Below are positions 34,201 through 39,521 of a DNA stretch of 64,000 bases, piece by piece. The notes beneath the pieces were generated by a model. It saw nothing but the letters and a program-made list of their open reading frames with translations, had not been told where the DNA came from and did not search any database. The position numbers were made by a program, and so were the translations under genes. Position 1 is the first letter of the stretch, and each line of letters begins with the position of its first letter. The DNA is from Ashinkailepas kermadecensis (lineage: Eukaryota; Arthropoda; Thecostraca; Neolepadidae): contig JAOTOM010004151.1 of assembly GCA_034440615.1 (NCBI GenBank), positions 167,509 to 231,508 on the forward strand, read 5' to 3'.

Positions 34201-34696
34201 AACAAATATTGAAACTTGCTTTGAAGGATTTAAATTTTGTATACATTTGTATCAGAGAAAAAACTTAACCCAACCAAACTTAACCAAACCTAGCCCCTTC
34301 ATATGCTTCATGAAGGTAAAATGTGTGTAGAAATTGTCTTGTGGTTACCTTAAACTGCAATATCATATTTACTCCCCCTCTCATGTGTTGGCCCACACCA
34401 CAATAACCAAGTCATTAAAAAAAATATAATTGCACATCTTTTGTATGGTGTATGCATACCAAGACACCATTTAGGTATATGGTGTATAACTGCCAAGGTT
34501 ATACACCATATGTATGGTGCATAATAACAGCATTGTTCAGATGCCTACACTTCCATCCCAAAATGTTAGGAATAGGTACTCACCTGAAGGCAAGTCCAAC
34601 GAAACCCCAGACTTGGTTTAGGCGAGGTCGAATATTCGCATCCCATCTTTCAGGGAACTGGTGATTCATCCGTACTTGAAATCCGTATTCCACCAT
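10049..34696 (-). CDS. GBA2: Non-lysosomal glucosylceramidase, GH116 (GBA2 homologue), 17 exons
   Basis: GBA2 enzymes hydrolyse glucosylceramide to glucose and ceramide at membranes facing the cytosol. Coding exons (high to low coordinate) are 34696-34584, 30332-30244, 29779-29436, 28297-28183, 26142-26024, 25623-25506, 24033-23913, 23501-23376, 22683-22567, 19349-19196, 18862-18763, 17758-17673, 16603-16431, 15925-15783, 14733-14627, 11302-11117 and 10240-10049. All joins keep frame and sum to 2403 nt, 800 residues plus stop. Family landmarks appear in order: [100 protein letters not shown] and [11 protein letters not shown]431 in FAYLES and D584 in DQTYDTW align with the human nucleophile and acid/base as I count them. 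The start at 34696 (GCCATGG) is tentative. Human GBA2 has about 100 more N-terminal residues, so an upstream exon may be missing. One intron uses GC-AG. Introns are crowded with repeats. Confidence 0.93.
10955..11165 (-). repeat. Exon 16 edge repeated: 76-bp units, three copies
   Basis: CCGTACCTCGTGTATCA starts a unit at about 11035 and again at 11111, a 76-bp period; a third, more diverged unit lies at about 10960. The copy at the right is the real exon 16 end and donor. The other two hold a decayed exon end plus the same GAGGTACGG donor or a variant. Confidence 0.85.
11117..11302 (-). CDS. GBA2: GBA2-like gene, exon 16
   Basis: Acceptor GGTCGCCAG, donor CGAG|GTACGG. Encodes [20 protein letters not shown] and on to [10 protein letters not shown] and [16 protein letters not shown]. 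Its 3' edge is copied twice more in intron 16. Confidence 0.93.
11866..14330 (-). repeat. 50-bp minisatellite filling most of intron 15
   Basis: Nearly 50 units. The main unit spans CGACACCCGAACACCAGG, CGGCAGTGGGCTGTATCAGG and GAGGGGAGGAGG, 50 bp. Left-hand units are shorter (45-47 bp) with TGTGTCATGG instead of TGTATCAGGG, so the array grew in stages. Units lack stops in all plus-strand frames and 50 is not a multiple of three, which creates three overlapping false ORFs of 560-667 residues. Read in gene sense, each unit has a pyrimidine tract CTCCTCCCCTCCCTGATACAG that resembles a splice acceptor. Confidence 0.95.
14627..14733 (-). CDS. GBA2: GBA2-like gene, exon 15
   Basis: Acceptor GTCCGGCAG, donor GCCG|GTATGT. 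Encodes [20 protein letters not shown] and [15 protein letters not shown]. Confidence 0.93.
14790..15155. repeat. 36-bp tandem repeat in intron 14
   Basis: Units contain GACGACTGCACTCCGACGG and CGCTGTAGGAACTCACA with a 36-bp period over 14960-15155. Decayed relatives with GTCGTCGGGACTC lie at 14790-14955. Confidence 0.85.
15490..15782. repeat. 43-bp minisatellite beside the exon 14 donor
   Basis: About six units of GGTAGGAGGCCATCGCCATC, GCCCAGTCACTGCTC and TAACTATT. The array begins about 17 bp inside intron 14 and contains no exon sequence. Confidence 0.9.
15783..15925 (-). CDS. GBA2: GBA2-like gene, exon 14
   Basis: Acceptor CTGTCCACAG, donor ACAG|GTGTGC. Encodes [20 protein letters not shown] and [14 protein letters not shown]. 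Confidence 0.95.
16015..16475 (-). repeat. Exon 13 edge repeated: about 67-bp units, six extra copies
   Basis: Each unit carries TCACCTGGCCCCTCCATGA and CACGTGTCGTGGATCTGGTC. In the genuine exon the matching text is TCACCTGGGCCCCTCCATGA followed by TCCACGTGTCGTACGTCTGG. Each copy therefore carries about 35 nt of exon 13 and most keep its CAG|GTGAGA-type donor. Two unit types alternate (CACCCTCGCCCTGACCAGG and CGTCCCTCCACTCTGGC linkers), showing expansion as a dimer. Confidence 0.9.
16431..16603 (-). CDS. GBA2: GBA2-like gene, exon 13 (acid/base)
   Basis: Acceptor GCGCCACAG, donor CCAG|GTGAGA. Encodes [20 protein letters not shown] and on to [18 protein letters not shown]584 of DQTYD aligns with the catalytic acid/base. 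Its 3' edge is copied about six times in intron 13. Confidence 0.95.
16620..17170. repeat. 26-bp minisatellite in intron 12
   Basis: About 20 units of CGGTACACCGAGGTACACAC and GTGGGG. The array ends about 20 bp from the exon 13 acceptor, whose flank (CGGTACACCTGTGG) resembles a unit, so the array may have started at the acceptor. Confidence 0.9.
17673..17758 (-). CDS. GBA2: GBA2-like gene, exon 12
   Basis: Acceptor CACCGTTCAG, donor ACAG|GTTAGT. Encodes [20 protein letters not shown] and DLNPKFVLQ. Confidence 0.95.
17955..18151 (-). mobile_element. tRNA-derived SINE, full length, with target-site duplication
   Basis: The element at 17968-18138 is flanked by AGGAGTTTAGGTG at 17955-17967 and 18139-18151. 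On the minus strand it starts GGGGACGCGTAGTCTAGG, has box B GGGTTCGAGTCTCATC, the core GTGAGAGATTGGCGATGC and the tail ending CCAATAACCACC. The head resembles tRNA-Val with CAC in the anticodon place. Confidence 0.92.
18365..18512. repeat. 72-bp duplication in intron 11
   Basis: GCACGTAGCAGCAACATCTG and the following GGGCATGTGACAACTGTCGG recur at a spacing of 72 bp, almost unchanged. Confidence 0.85.
18763..18862 (-). CDS. GBA2: GBA2-like gene, exon 11
   Basis: Acceptor CTACCGCCAG, donor ATCG|GTACGT. Encodes [20 protein letters not shown] and [13 protein letters not shown], matching the family's VIPHDIGDP motif. Confidence 0.9.
19196..19349 (-). CDS. GBA2: GBA2-like gene, exon 10 (nucleophile)
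   Basis: Acceptor CCGTTTCAG, donor GCAG|GTCTGT. Encodes [20 protein letters not shown] and [20 protein letters not shown]. The glutamate of FAYLES is E431 and aligns with the human GBA2 nucleophile. Confidence 0.95.
19375..19475. repeat. About 48-bp duplication upstream of exon 10
   Basis: GGAGGCAGGTCATGTCACAG and CAGGTCACTAC recur with small changes. Intronic. Confidence 0.7.
19476..21078. other. Intron 9 interior, mostly unique sequence
   Basis: Contains two decayed copies of the hairpin tail (about 19560-19620 and 20046-20090). The rest is AT-rich and shows no exon or repeat that I recognise. Confidence 0.4.
21080..22605 (-). repeat. Exon 9 edge repeated, array split by a LINE insertion
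   Basis: Units of about 57 bp carry TACCTGGGGTCGCTGTCGGG, TAGATCGTCCTC and CCAGGGTACAGGTGACAGGG. The rightmost copy is the real exon 9 end and donor. Three more copies lie at 22390-22566 and two at 21080-21181. The 1.2 kb between the two blocks is occupied by the LINE fragment, so the array existed before the insertion. Confidence 0.85.
21183..22190 (-). pseudogene. 5'-truncated LINE with RNase H domain and hairpin tail
   Basis: From 22180 down, the minus strand encodes an RNase H domain: [27 protein letters not shown] and [15 protein letters not shown] hold the expected Asp, Glu, Asp and His/Asp motifs. A frameshift near 21660 is followed by the usual downstream region ([19 protein letters not shown] and [17 protein letters not shown]). 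A 3' UTR of about 110 bp ends in the hairpin tail at 21183-21235. The upstream reverse transcriptase is absent. RNase H in a LINE points to the I/Jockey-type group. It sits in GBA2 intron 9. Confidence 0.85.
22567..22683 (-). CDS. GBA2: GBA2-like gene, exon 9
   Basis: Acceptor GCTTTTCAG, donor CCAG|GTAATT. Encodes [20 protein letters not shown] and [18 protein letters not shown]. Its 3' edge is repeated in intron 9. Confidence 0.95.
22883..22961 (-). mobile_element. Tail-only retroposon (51 bp) with target-site duplication
   Basis: The insert at 22897-22947 is flanked by GCTTTATAGTCTGT at 22883-22896 and 22948-22961, both exact. On the minus strand it reads TGGGCGCTACATGACCGATG, then GTCGATGCGCCCTAAAGTCC and TAATAACTAA. 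This is only the tail hairpin. Confidence 0.9.
23142..23326 (-). mobile_element. tRNA-derived SINE, full length, with target-site duplication
   Basis: The element at 23154-23314 is flanked by AGTCTACCTCCG at 23142-23153 and 23315-23326. Minus strand: head GGGGACGAGTGGTCTAGGGG, box B GGGTTCAAGTCTCACC, core GTGAGAGATTGCGACGC and tail GTCGTAAAACCAATAACC. It lies in GBA2 intron 8, in the same orientation as the gene. Confidence 0.92.
23376..23501 (-). CDS. GBA2: GBA2-like gene, exon 8
   Basis: Acceptor CTCCCACAG, donor ATCC|GTGAGT. Encodes [20 protein letters not shown] and [15 protein letters not shown]. Confidence 0.93.
23913..24033 (-). CDS. GBA2: GBA2-like gene, exon 7
   Basis: Acceptor GTTTGACAG, donor AACG|GTGAGT. 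Encodes [20 protein letters not shown] and [15 protein letters not shown]. The acceptor edge is tandemly repeated upstream in intron 6, so three further TTTGACAG-like acceptors lie within 100 bp. Confidence 0.88.
24030..25020 (-). repeat. 30-bp minisatellite growing from the exon 7 acceptor
   Basis: About 33 units with a 30-bp period. The three nearest exon 7 read ACGTCTGTCAAACACCGGGG and CAACCGTCAC, and match the genuine acceptor edge. Farther units read ACGTCTACCACACACCGGAG and CGACCCCAC, clearly related but homogenised. Because 30 is a multiple of three, the array yields false ORFs of up to 407 residues on the plus strand. Confidence 0.92.
25021..25480. other. Left flank of exon 6 in intron 6
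   Basis: Starts with decayed CACACATGGGCAGCAGTCACATG repeats to about 25160, then unique G-rich sequence (GGGGGGGAGG near 25360). No exon seen. Confidence 0.4.
25506..25623 (-). CDS. GBA2: GBA2-like gene, exon 6
   Basis: Acceptor GTCATTTCAG, donor ACAG|GTAGCC. Encodes [20 protein letters not shown] and [20 protein letters not shown] second possible acceptor, TGTGTTTCAG, lies about 35 bp upstream. Confidence 0.85.
26024..26142 (-). CDS. GBA2: GBA2-like gene, exon 5 (GC donor)
   Basis: Acceptor CTCTGCCACAG. The only donor that joins in phase to exon 6 is ACAG|GCGAGT, a GC-AG intron. Encodes [20 protein letters not shown] and [19 protein letters not shown]. Confidence 0.82.
26236..26497 (-). 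mobile_element. tRNA-derived SINE interrupted by a second retroposon
   Basis: The outer SINE is flanked by the exact 15-bp repeat CATCACTAGACCATC at 26236-26250 and 26483-26497. It has the same head, core and tail as the copies at 17.97 and 23.15 kb. Its 5' head is interrupted at 26404 by a 60-bp insertion. Confidence 0.92.
26391..26476 (-). mobile_element. Nested tail-only retroposon (60 bp) inside a SINE
   Basis: The insert at 26404-26463 is flanked by CCCCTAGACCACT at 26391-26403 and 26464-26476. It consists of the hairpin tail with arms GGGCGC and GACGCGCCC, then TAAAGCCCAAATAACTAAC. Because the host SINE is intact on both sides, both insertion events are fully readable. Confidence 0.92.
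26646..26718. repeat. (CATA)n and (CGCA)n microsatellites
   Basis: Eight or so CATA units followed directly by about six GCAC units. Confidence 0.9.
26760..28182. other. Rest of intron 4
   Basis: No exon seen. Poly-C at 27246-27270, GGTGGGGGTGGGTGGG near 27380, and short direct repeats GTCGTCGGGT (27470-27490) and GTTATGGCTCCTACAGG/GATTATGGCTCCTCCAGG (27543-27580). Confidence 0.4.
28183..28297 (-). CDS. GBA2: GBA2-like gene, exon 4
   Basis: Acceptor CTGCCGCAG, donor CGG|GTATGC. Encodes [19 protein letters not shown] and [15 protein letters not shown], matching the family's VFVWDVENEGDE region. Confidence 0.9.
28840..29480 (-). repeat. Exon 3 edge repeated: about 85-bp units, six copies
   Basis: GGGTTACCTTGTAGTTGTGC starts units near 29003, 29087, 29181, 29266, 29344 and 29430. 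Each includes TATGACGGGCGACACCTGG, CGGACCGTCAGCCGCACGGC and a G-rich linker. The last is the true exon 3 end. In gene sense each copy ends CACAACTACAAG|GTAACC, so six identical donors lie in series. At 28840-29000 shorter decayed units (GGGTTACATTGTGCAG) show an older expansion. Confidence 0.93.
29436..29779 (-). CDS. GBA2: GBA2-like gene, exon 3
   Basis: Acceptor GTCGACAG, donor AAG|GTAACC. Encodes [19 protein letters not shown] and on to [12 protein letters not shown]. The last 75 nt or so and the donor are repeated in tandem just downstream in intron 3. Confidence 0.95.
30244..30332 (-). CDS. GBA2: GBA2-like gene, exon 2
   Basis: Acceptor CTCACAG, donor ATG|GTAAGT. Encodes [20 protein letters not shown] and [10 protein letters not shown]. 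Its end completes the glycine codon of [10 protein letters not shown] with exon 3. Confidence 0.92.
30415..30585 (+). mobile_element. tRNA-derived SINE, second head type
   Basis: Head ATAGCTCAGTGGCTAAGATG and box B-like GGGGCTCGGTTCCCCGAG. Then the family core GTGAGAGATGGGCGACGCC and a tail TGTAAAGCCACAACCAAC. The head differs from the Val-like SINEs but core and tail are shared. No clean duplication found. Confidence 0.7.
30710..30892 (-). other. Unassigned open frame with a hydrophobic segment in intron 1
   Basis: A 60-residue frame with a membrane-like stretch ([18 protein letters not shown]) followed by [19 protein letters not shown] and a stop. A possible acceptor (GTAGTTAG) lies just upstream. 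It does not match GBA2 and would not fit the exon 1-2 phase. It could be a small unknown exon or chance. Confidence 0.2.
30935..31095. repeat. Degenerate TAGGTTAGGTT/ATGTT pentamer tract
   Basis: Runs of AGGTTAGGCTAGGCTAGG and TTATGTTATGCTATG. Similar shorter tracts occur near 33110, 33765 (reverse), 41505, 44530 and 53850. They resemble the arthropod TTAGG telomere repeat but are interstitial and degenerate. Confidence 0.75.
31934..32015. repeat. Two hairpins of the TATGGTGTATAAC family
   Basis: ATGGTGCATAAC at 31934-31945 and GTTATGCACCAT at 31953-31964 form a perfect 12-bp stem with a 7-nt loop. GTTATACACCATA at 31988-32000 pairs with TATGGTGTAAC at 32005-32015. Confidence 0.8.
32795..33605. 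mobile_element. Second member of the CAGGGGCGGAT element family, decayed
   Basis: Left end resembles GGGGCACTGGGGGAATGTGC with the same ATGGAAGGTGGC continuation as the copy at 6.8 kb. The right end ACAATTCCTGGACC near 33585 matches the other end. In between is AT-rich sequence with AGGTTAGG tracts. Confidence 0.4.
33606..34440. other. AT-rich part of intron 1
   Basis: No exon or known element recognised. Contains CTAACCTAACCTAACT at about 33768-33782. Confidence 0.4.
34478..34510. repeat. Perfect 13-bp hairpin, TATGGTGTATAAC family
   Basis: TATGGTGTATAAC (34478-34490), loop TGCCAAG, GTTATACACCATA (34498-34510). Same sequence family as the pair near 32.0 kb. Confidence 0.85.
34584..34696 (-). 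CDS. GBA2: GBA2-like gene, exon 1 (first recognised)
   Basis: Encodes [14 protein letters not shown] through GFVGLAF and ends AG|GTGAGT in phase 2. ATG at 34696 sits in GCCATGG, a strong start context. The frame stays open upstream to about 34798, and TATCTTCCAG at about 34770 could be an acceptor, so this may be an internal exon. Confidence 0.75.
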
Positions 34697-35160
34697 GGCT
34701 TCAATGGTTTCAATTTGCTTTGAGTCAGAAATCACAGCAATCGCCTCCCATATGAAGTTCAATAACTGGAAGATATTCCTATGACAACTGTCATTCACAC
34801 AATTTTATCCTGCAAGCACACAGCCTACACACCACCCTTCTTCGGTCTTCGGCCGTAAACTACGCTACACTTCAAAGCCACAGTTGTGCTGTGAGATAGA
34901 TTACAGAAGGGTTGTCACAGAATATATTAAAGAACGGGTACAACCAAGTTTAGTATATTCTCAGATCTAGCATATACCGCGCCTTGGTGACGTCACAGCT
35001 CGAATATGCGATATTCTACTAGAATCTGGTGGACATCTGGCAGATTATAGAATCCTATAGTAGAATATTCCAAATCTAGCAGATTCCTGGCAATTTCATT
35101 TAGCAGCAGCTTCCTTTTCTGTCGAGGCACGGCGCACGACTGGCCTTGAGGGACAGCCGG

Positions 35161-35176
35161 TCGTCATGGCAACGAC
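35161..35176. promoter_or_regulatory. RFX X-box-like motif upstream of the GBA2-like gene
   Basis: GTCGTCATGGCAACGAC lies about 470 bp upstream of the putative start codon in a GC-rich patch. It fits the RFX consensus loosely. No experiment-independent support. Confidence 0.25.
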
Positions 35177-35942
35177 TTTAGGCCCCGCCCTCCGGGAGTC
35201 GGCCGGCCGGTTTTGTGTAGTGTCCTCGTTTACCGGCAAGGAAACATACTTTTTCGAGGCGATGCAAGTAAAAGCGATCCGGATTCGTATGTAGAATTCT
35301 TCAGGCATTCGCATGATGTCAAATTTGCCTACATACAATACACTTTGCCTGCGTAAAGCCGTGGAAAATATTGGCCGTTTTGGCTTGACATTGCACGCAA
35401 GGTGCTGCCGAGTATCGCCTTGGCTACGTCACAGGCCCGGAGCAACTTGGACCCCCCCCCCGGGTTGTCACTTCTGCAGCCGCCATAGGCCCACATTCCT
35501 GAGCTGTGACGTCACAAGTGCGACTGCCAGGCTGCGCCGAATTTCGCCACCCCACCATTTATATCGGGGCCCTCCAATATTATTTGTCAATCGGTGACGT
35601 CACATGGGCTGGACAATTGCTCAGTCCCGTAGGCGCTCCAGCCAAACTTCCGTGTTTTCCACACGACATTTCCGATCTTAAATACCATCGAAATGGGACA
35701 AAATTGGGTTCATTTGAAAGCTTGAAGAATCTTGTCCACGAATATGAATCTTATTTTCTACTAACACTAGGACTTTTTGATTGGACCTGCGCTGACTGCG
35801 GCGCTGTCGAGCGCCCCAGGAATCGCGCGGTGCCACGGGTAGTAGCAGTGTGATGAGACAGGCCAACTGAAAATCACGGCTGGGAAGGAGGGGTAGGAGC
35901 ACGTAAGAGATAACTGTTCCAACATAATTCTTCCCCACTCGG

Positions 35943-36360
35943 TGCAGGGGCGTAAACAAGGGTGGGGGCACTGGGGGCATGTGCCTCCCATGGGAGTGTG
36001 GTACCCCTCCGGCCAGAAAAAGGCGCCAACATTATATTTAGGCTGCCAGAGGAGGTACCGATACGGGTTGGAATGTCACGCCCTTATCACCCATGCGCAG
36101 ATACGGAACCTGCAGCGGGTTTTCAGGATTTTTTTCCCAATTTTGCATTCATATGCGTCTAGACCAGGGGTGTTCTTTGATATATTTTCGAGGGGAAAAT
36201 GTCCCCTAAGTGTTATCACCCATGTGCAGATACGGAACCTGCAGCTGGTTTTCAGGATTTTTTTTCCCCATTTTTTATTCATATGCGTCTAGACCAGGGG
36301 TGTTCTTTGATATATTTTTGAGGGGCAAATGCCCCTAAGTGTTGTCTCTGTCCTCCAATA
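35943..36360. repeat. CAGGGGCG-type element end with a 120-bp duplication
   Basis: Starts GCAGGGGCGTAAACAAGG then GGCACTGGGGGCATGTGCC as in the copies at 6.8 and 32.8 kb. A unit with CAGATACGGAACCTGCAGC, GGTTTTCAGGA and GCGTCTAGACCAGGGGTG is present twice (from about 36100 and 36220), nearly identical. Confidence 0.65.
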
Positions 36361-36478
36361 ATTTAGACTTTTAACATGGGGTACCATGGAACATGTGTTC
36401 CATCGATGTGGGGCTTCCCATTAACTTCATGTATTTTGCACCCCAATAATATATTATTATTATTATTACACTAATAAT

Positions 36479-36485
<7 letters not shown>

Positions 36486-36550
<65 letters not shown>

Positions 36551-36552
36551 TA
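36486..36552. repeat. (TA)n microsatellite, left of the LTR element
   Basis: About 30 TA units directly abut the 5' LTR. Confidence 0.95.
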
Positions 36553-36554
36553 CA

Positions 36555-36773
36555 TGTAGACGGGTGACGTCATGGTCCCGCGCGTCGCCAAGGCGACGCA
36601 TGCATTCCGATTGGCTTGTTGCTTCGCGCCAAAAGACCCCCGGCCGCGGGAGTGTGAGAATAGAGTTGGCCGCGGGCGGACGTGCGGTCCGCCCGTGCGG
36701 GTTGGACTGAAAGCTGTCATGCGTGTTTGCGGTTCGGACCCGGCGACTGCATTGTTCGGACCCAGCGACTACA
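36555..36773 (+). repeat. 5' LTR
   Basis: Holds TGACGTCA at 36565-36572, the palindrome GCGTCGCCAAGGCGACGC at 36579-36596, and a reverse CCAAT box (ATTGG) at 36607-36611. These resemble CREB, RFX and NF-Y sites in one module. Confidence 0.92.
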
Positions 36774-36774
36774 T

Positions 36775-36793
36775 TGGTGGCAGCGGTGGGATT
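36775..36793 (+). promoter_or_regulatory. Primer binding site, tRNA-Leu
   Basis: TGGTGGCAGCGGTGGGATT is complementary to 19 nt at the 3' end (with CCA) of an animal tRNA-Leu of the GGTAGCG...CGCTGCC type, recalled from memory. It starts one base after the LTR. Confidence 0.85.
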
Positions 36794-37367
36794 GACAGCT
36801 TTCGGATCGTCTGACTCGCACGACGGAAGCCAGATGACTCGATTGAGTGTTGTGGCGGACTGAGAACTGAGGAGTGGATTCGCGTCGTCGGAATCCTGTC
36901 GTAACGGTGTGTAGTGACTTATGACTTGGCTCGGTGTGACGCGTGAGTGCAGCCACTTACACAGAAGGATTGCGTGCAAGTGATGAGTTTGGGGGCCGCG
37001 AGCAAGATGGCGGCCCTGCCAGATACAGGTTCTGGTGAGTGCTGTGGTCGCCTAGCAACGACAGACTAGCAGGCGCCTCCAGTACTCGTCTGCGCGCCAG
37101 CTGATTGAGATGACGTAACGCCTCCGCGTAGCAACGTGGCATCTCAAGGACACGGCTGAGGCTCTACGCAGGACTGACTCGCAACTCCTGCGTGCGATTC
37201 TCAGCGTCGGAACCGTGAGTACCTTGTCAAGGCGAGGCATATATGTCGGTTTAATGAGGCGCGTGGCGTGATTCAGTCGAGCCAGTCGCGTTTGGATATT
37301 GGAAGTGTCGAGTGACTGGTATAAGCCGTGTTCACAAGTCGAGTTGAAGCCCATTGGAACTAGCAGA

Positions 37368-37982
37368 ATGGAGCCAAGGTTTGCTATGGTTGGTATGCCA
37401 AGCTTCGACGGAGGTGGCTCGGTGCAGAGATTTTTGGACGACTATGAGAGGTTCAGTAGGCTTCATGATTGGGACGAGAGCCGGAAGTTGGATATGTTGC
37501 CATTGTGTCTAACAGGAATCGCAAGGGATGCGTTCGATGCCCTTGGTGCTCGACAGAAGGAGTCTTATAGTGAAGTTGAGCTCGGCCTGAAGGGGAGTTT
37601 CAGCAGTGGTAGCTCTGTGGACCACCATGTGGCCCTCATGGATCTCAGGTACGACCCATCCCAGTCGCTAAATGCGTTTGTAATACGGCTTAAGAAGATG
37701 GTGTCTGAAGCATACCCAGGACAGGCATTGGAGGGTCTGCTATACAACCATTTCCTGTCGGCACTTCCAGGCGACCTGCACTCGCCTGTTGTCGCGTCGG
37801 GAACGAGTACTTTTGAGGATGCAGTGGCAAAAGTACGTCACGTGTGCAGTGCCGCTCGGCACGTGATGCAGCCGGTACGCCAGATGGCTGCAAGGGGAGC
37901 CCAGCCTGAAGCGTTAGCTGTTGCTCGGTTAGAGAAGAGGATAGCCGAACTAGAGCTCCGAGTCCGGACTGGACTCAGGTGA
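37368..37982 (+). CDS. Retrotransposon Gag-like protein
   Basis: 204 residues from ATG 37368 to TGA 37980-37982. The pattern FDGGGSVQRFLDDYERFSRL, then KLDMLPLCLTGIARDAFDAL and AFVIRLKKMVSEAYPG, is that of Ty3/gypsy-type Gag capsid domains. The protein ends in a coiled-coil-like ARLEKRIAELELRV and has no CCHC zinc knuckle. The frame is open upstream to 37299, but the ATG at 37368 is the first plausible start. Gag packages the element's RNA in particles. Confidence 0.8.
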   Translation: MEPRFAMVGMPSFDGGGSVQRFLDDYERFSRLHDWDESRKLDMLPLCLTGIARDAFDALGARQKESYSEVELGLKGSFSSGSSVDHHVALMDLRYDPSQSLNAFVIRLKKMVSEAYPGQALEGLLYNHFLSALPGDLHSPVVASGTSTFEDAVAKVRHVCSAARHVMQPVRQMAARGAQPEALAVARLEKRIAELELRVRTGLR

Positions 37983-38045
37983 CTAGGGATGCAGTGCCTG
38001 GATGTACAGCTGGCGTAACAGACACGCCAGCAGGACGCGACTTGA

Positions 38046-38531
38046 GTGTGGATGATGCGAGGCAGGGCTTCGGGGAGCCGCTTTCCCCGGTGTCCGGGGT
38101 CACCCGCACCACCCGTTCGATGTGGCATATTCCGACCTGGCGTGCTGGAATCTGAAGGCGAAGGGGGTTCACATCCTTCCTCCGGAAGCACCGCTCTCGG
38201 AACTCGCGTCGTTGGGGAAAGTGGGGATCTCGGCGCGGATGCGTTAGCGGCTGGTGGTGACGACAGTAACAGCGGCGATCTGGGTCCCACCCAAGCAACT
38301 TCCGTTCAGAGGGAAGAAGGGGATGGGTGCCCCGCTGTCAGGAGAGAATCGGCGTTGACGGGCACTACGGTTAGCTTAGGAATAGAAAGCCCTGATGTTG
38401 TCCCATCCGTGGAGGGAGTGGGGTCAGAGAGAGGTGACCCCGGGCCTGGACTTCCCCCGAGTGTACCGCCAACTGTGTTGCGACGATCGAGTCGGGTTAA
38501 GCGAGCTCCTGGTTGGGTGTTGTTAGAATAG
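38046..38531 (+). pseudogene. Remnant of a pol C-terminal tail
   Basis: Open frame of about 160 residues, rich in Gly, Ser and Pro. Its end PPTVLRRSSRVKRAPGWVLL resembles the basic RRSSRVRKAP-like end of gypsy integrases. I infer that an internal deletion removed protease to integrase and left this tail. No start or upstream fusion is certain. Confidence 0.5.
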
Positions 38532-39078
38532 TCGTTAGTTACAGTGTAAACGCGTGTATGATGTGAGGTTGCGCGATGTTAGATTAAGATGCTAGTGTAC
38601 GAATTGTTGTTAGAACAGTCGCTGGTTACAGTGTAAAACGTGTGTGATGTGAGCACCTGGTTGCGCGATGTTAGAATAAGATGTTAGTGTACCAATTGTT
38701 ATAACTAGCGTTGGGCGGAAATGAGGATCCCGCCGGAGATGCGTTAGTGGATGGGCGGTTTGTTTCGGGTCTACACCACATTGTGAAACTGTGTAATGTC
38801 TGTGCGGATTGTGGAACGCTTGTTGGGGCGCCTATGGCGAGTGCTAGATGCCTTGTGCTGAAATCTAATGCGTACCCTATTAAGACTTGCGACGGTCTTG
38901 CGCAGTCGTGACATCAGTCTTTGTGTTGCGGATAAACCCGTTGCCATACTGCTGACGACCACTTGTGGCGATAGTTCGAACAGCGTGGCGATACATCGTG
39001 TGCCATTTCGCTCCGGTGTCGTATCTAGGTCATGTGCGTTGAGTGCGTGTGCACTCATTTTTTTCAAGGTTTATAGAG

Positions 39079-39419
<341 letters not shown>

Positions 39420-39521
39420 GCCGGCCATTACGAAAGTATTTGAACAGGAGGGAGGGGGTTGAAATCCACTGACTTCGTTACGATGGTGATAGGTTTGGCA
39501 CTTTGCAGCGCCAAATTAGGT

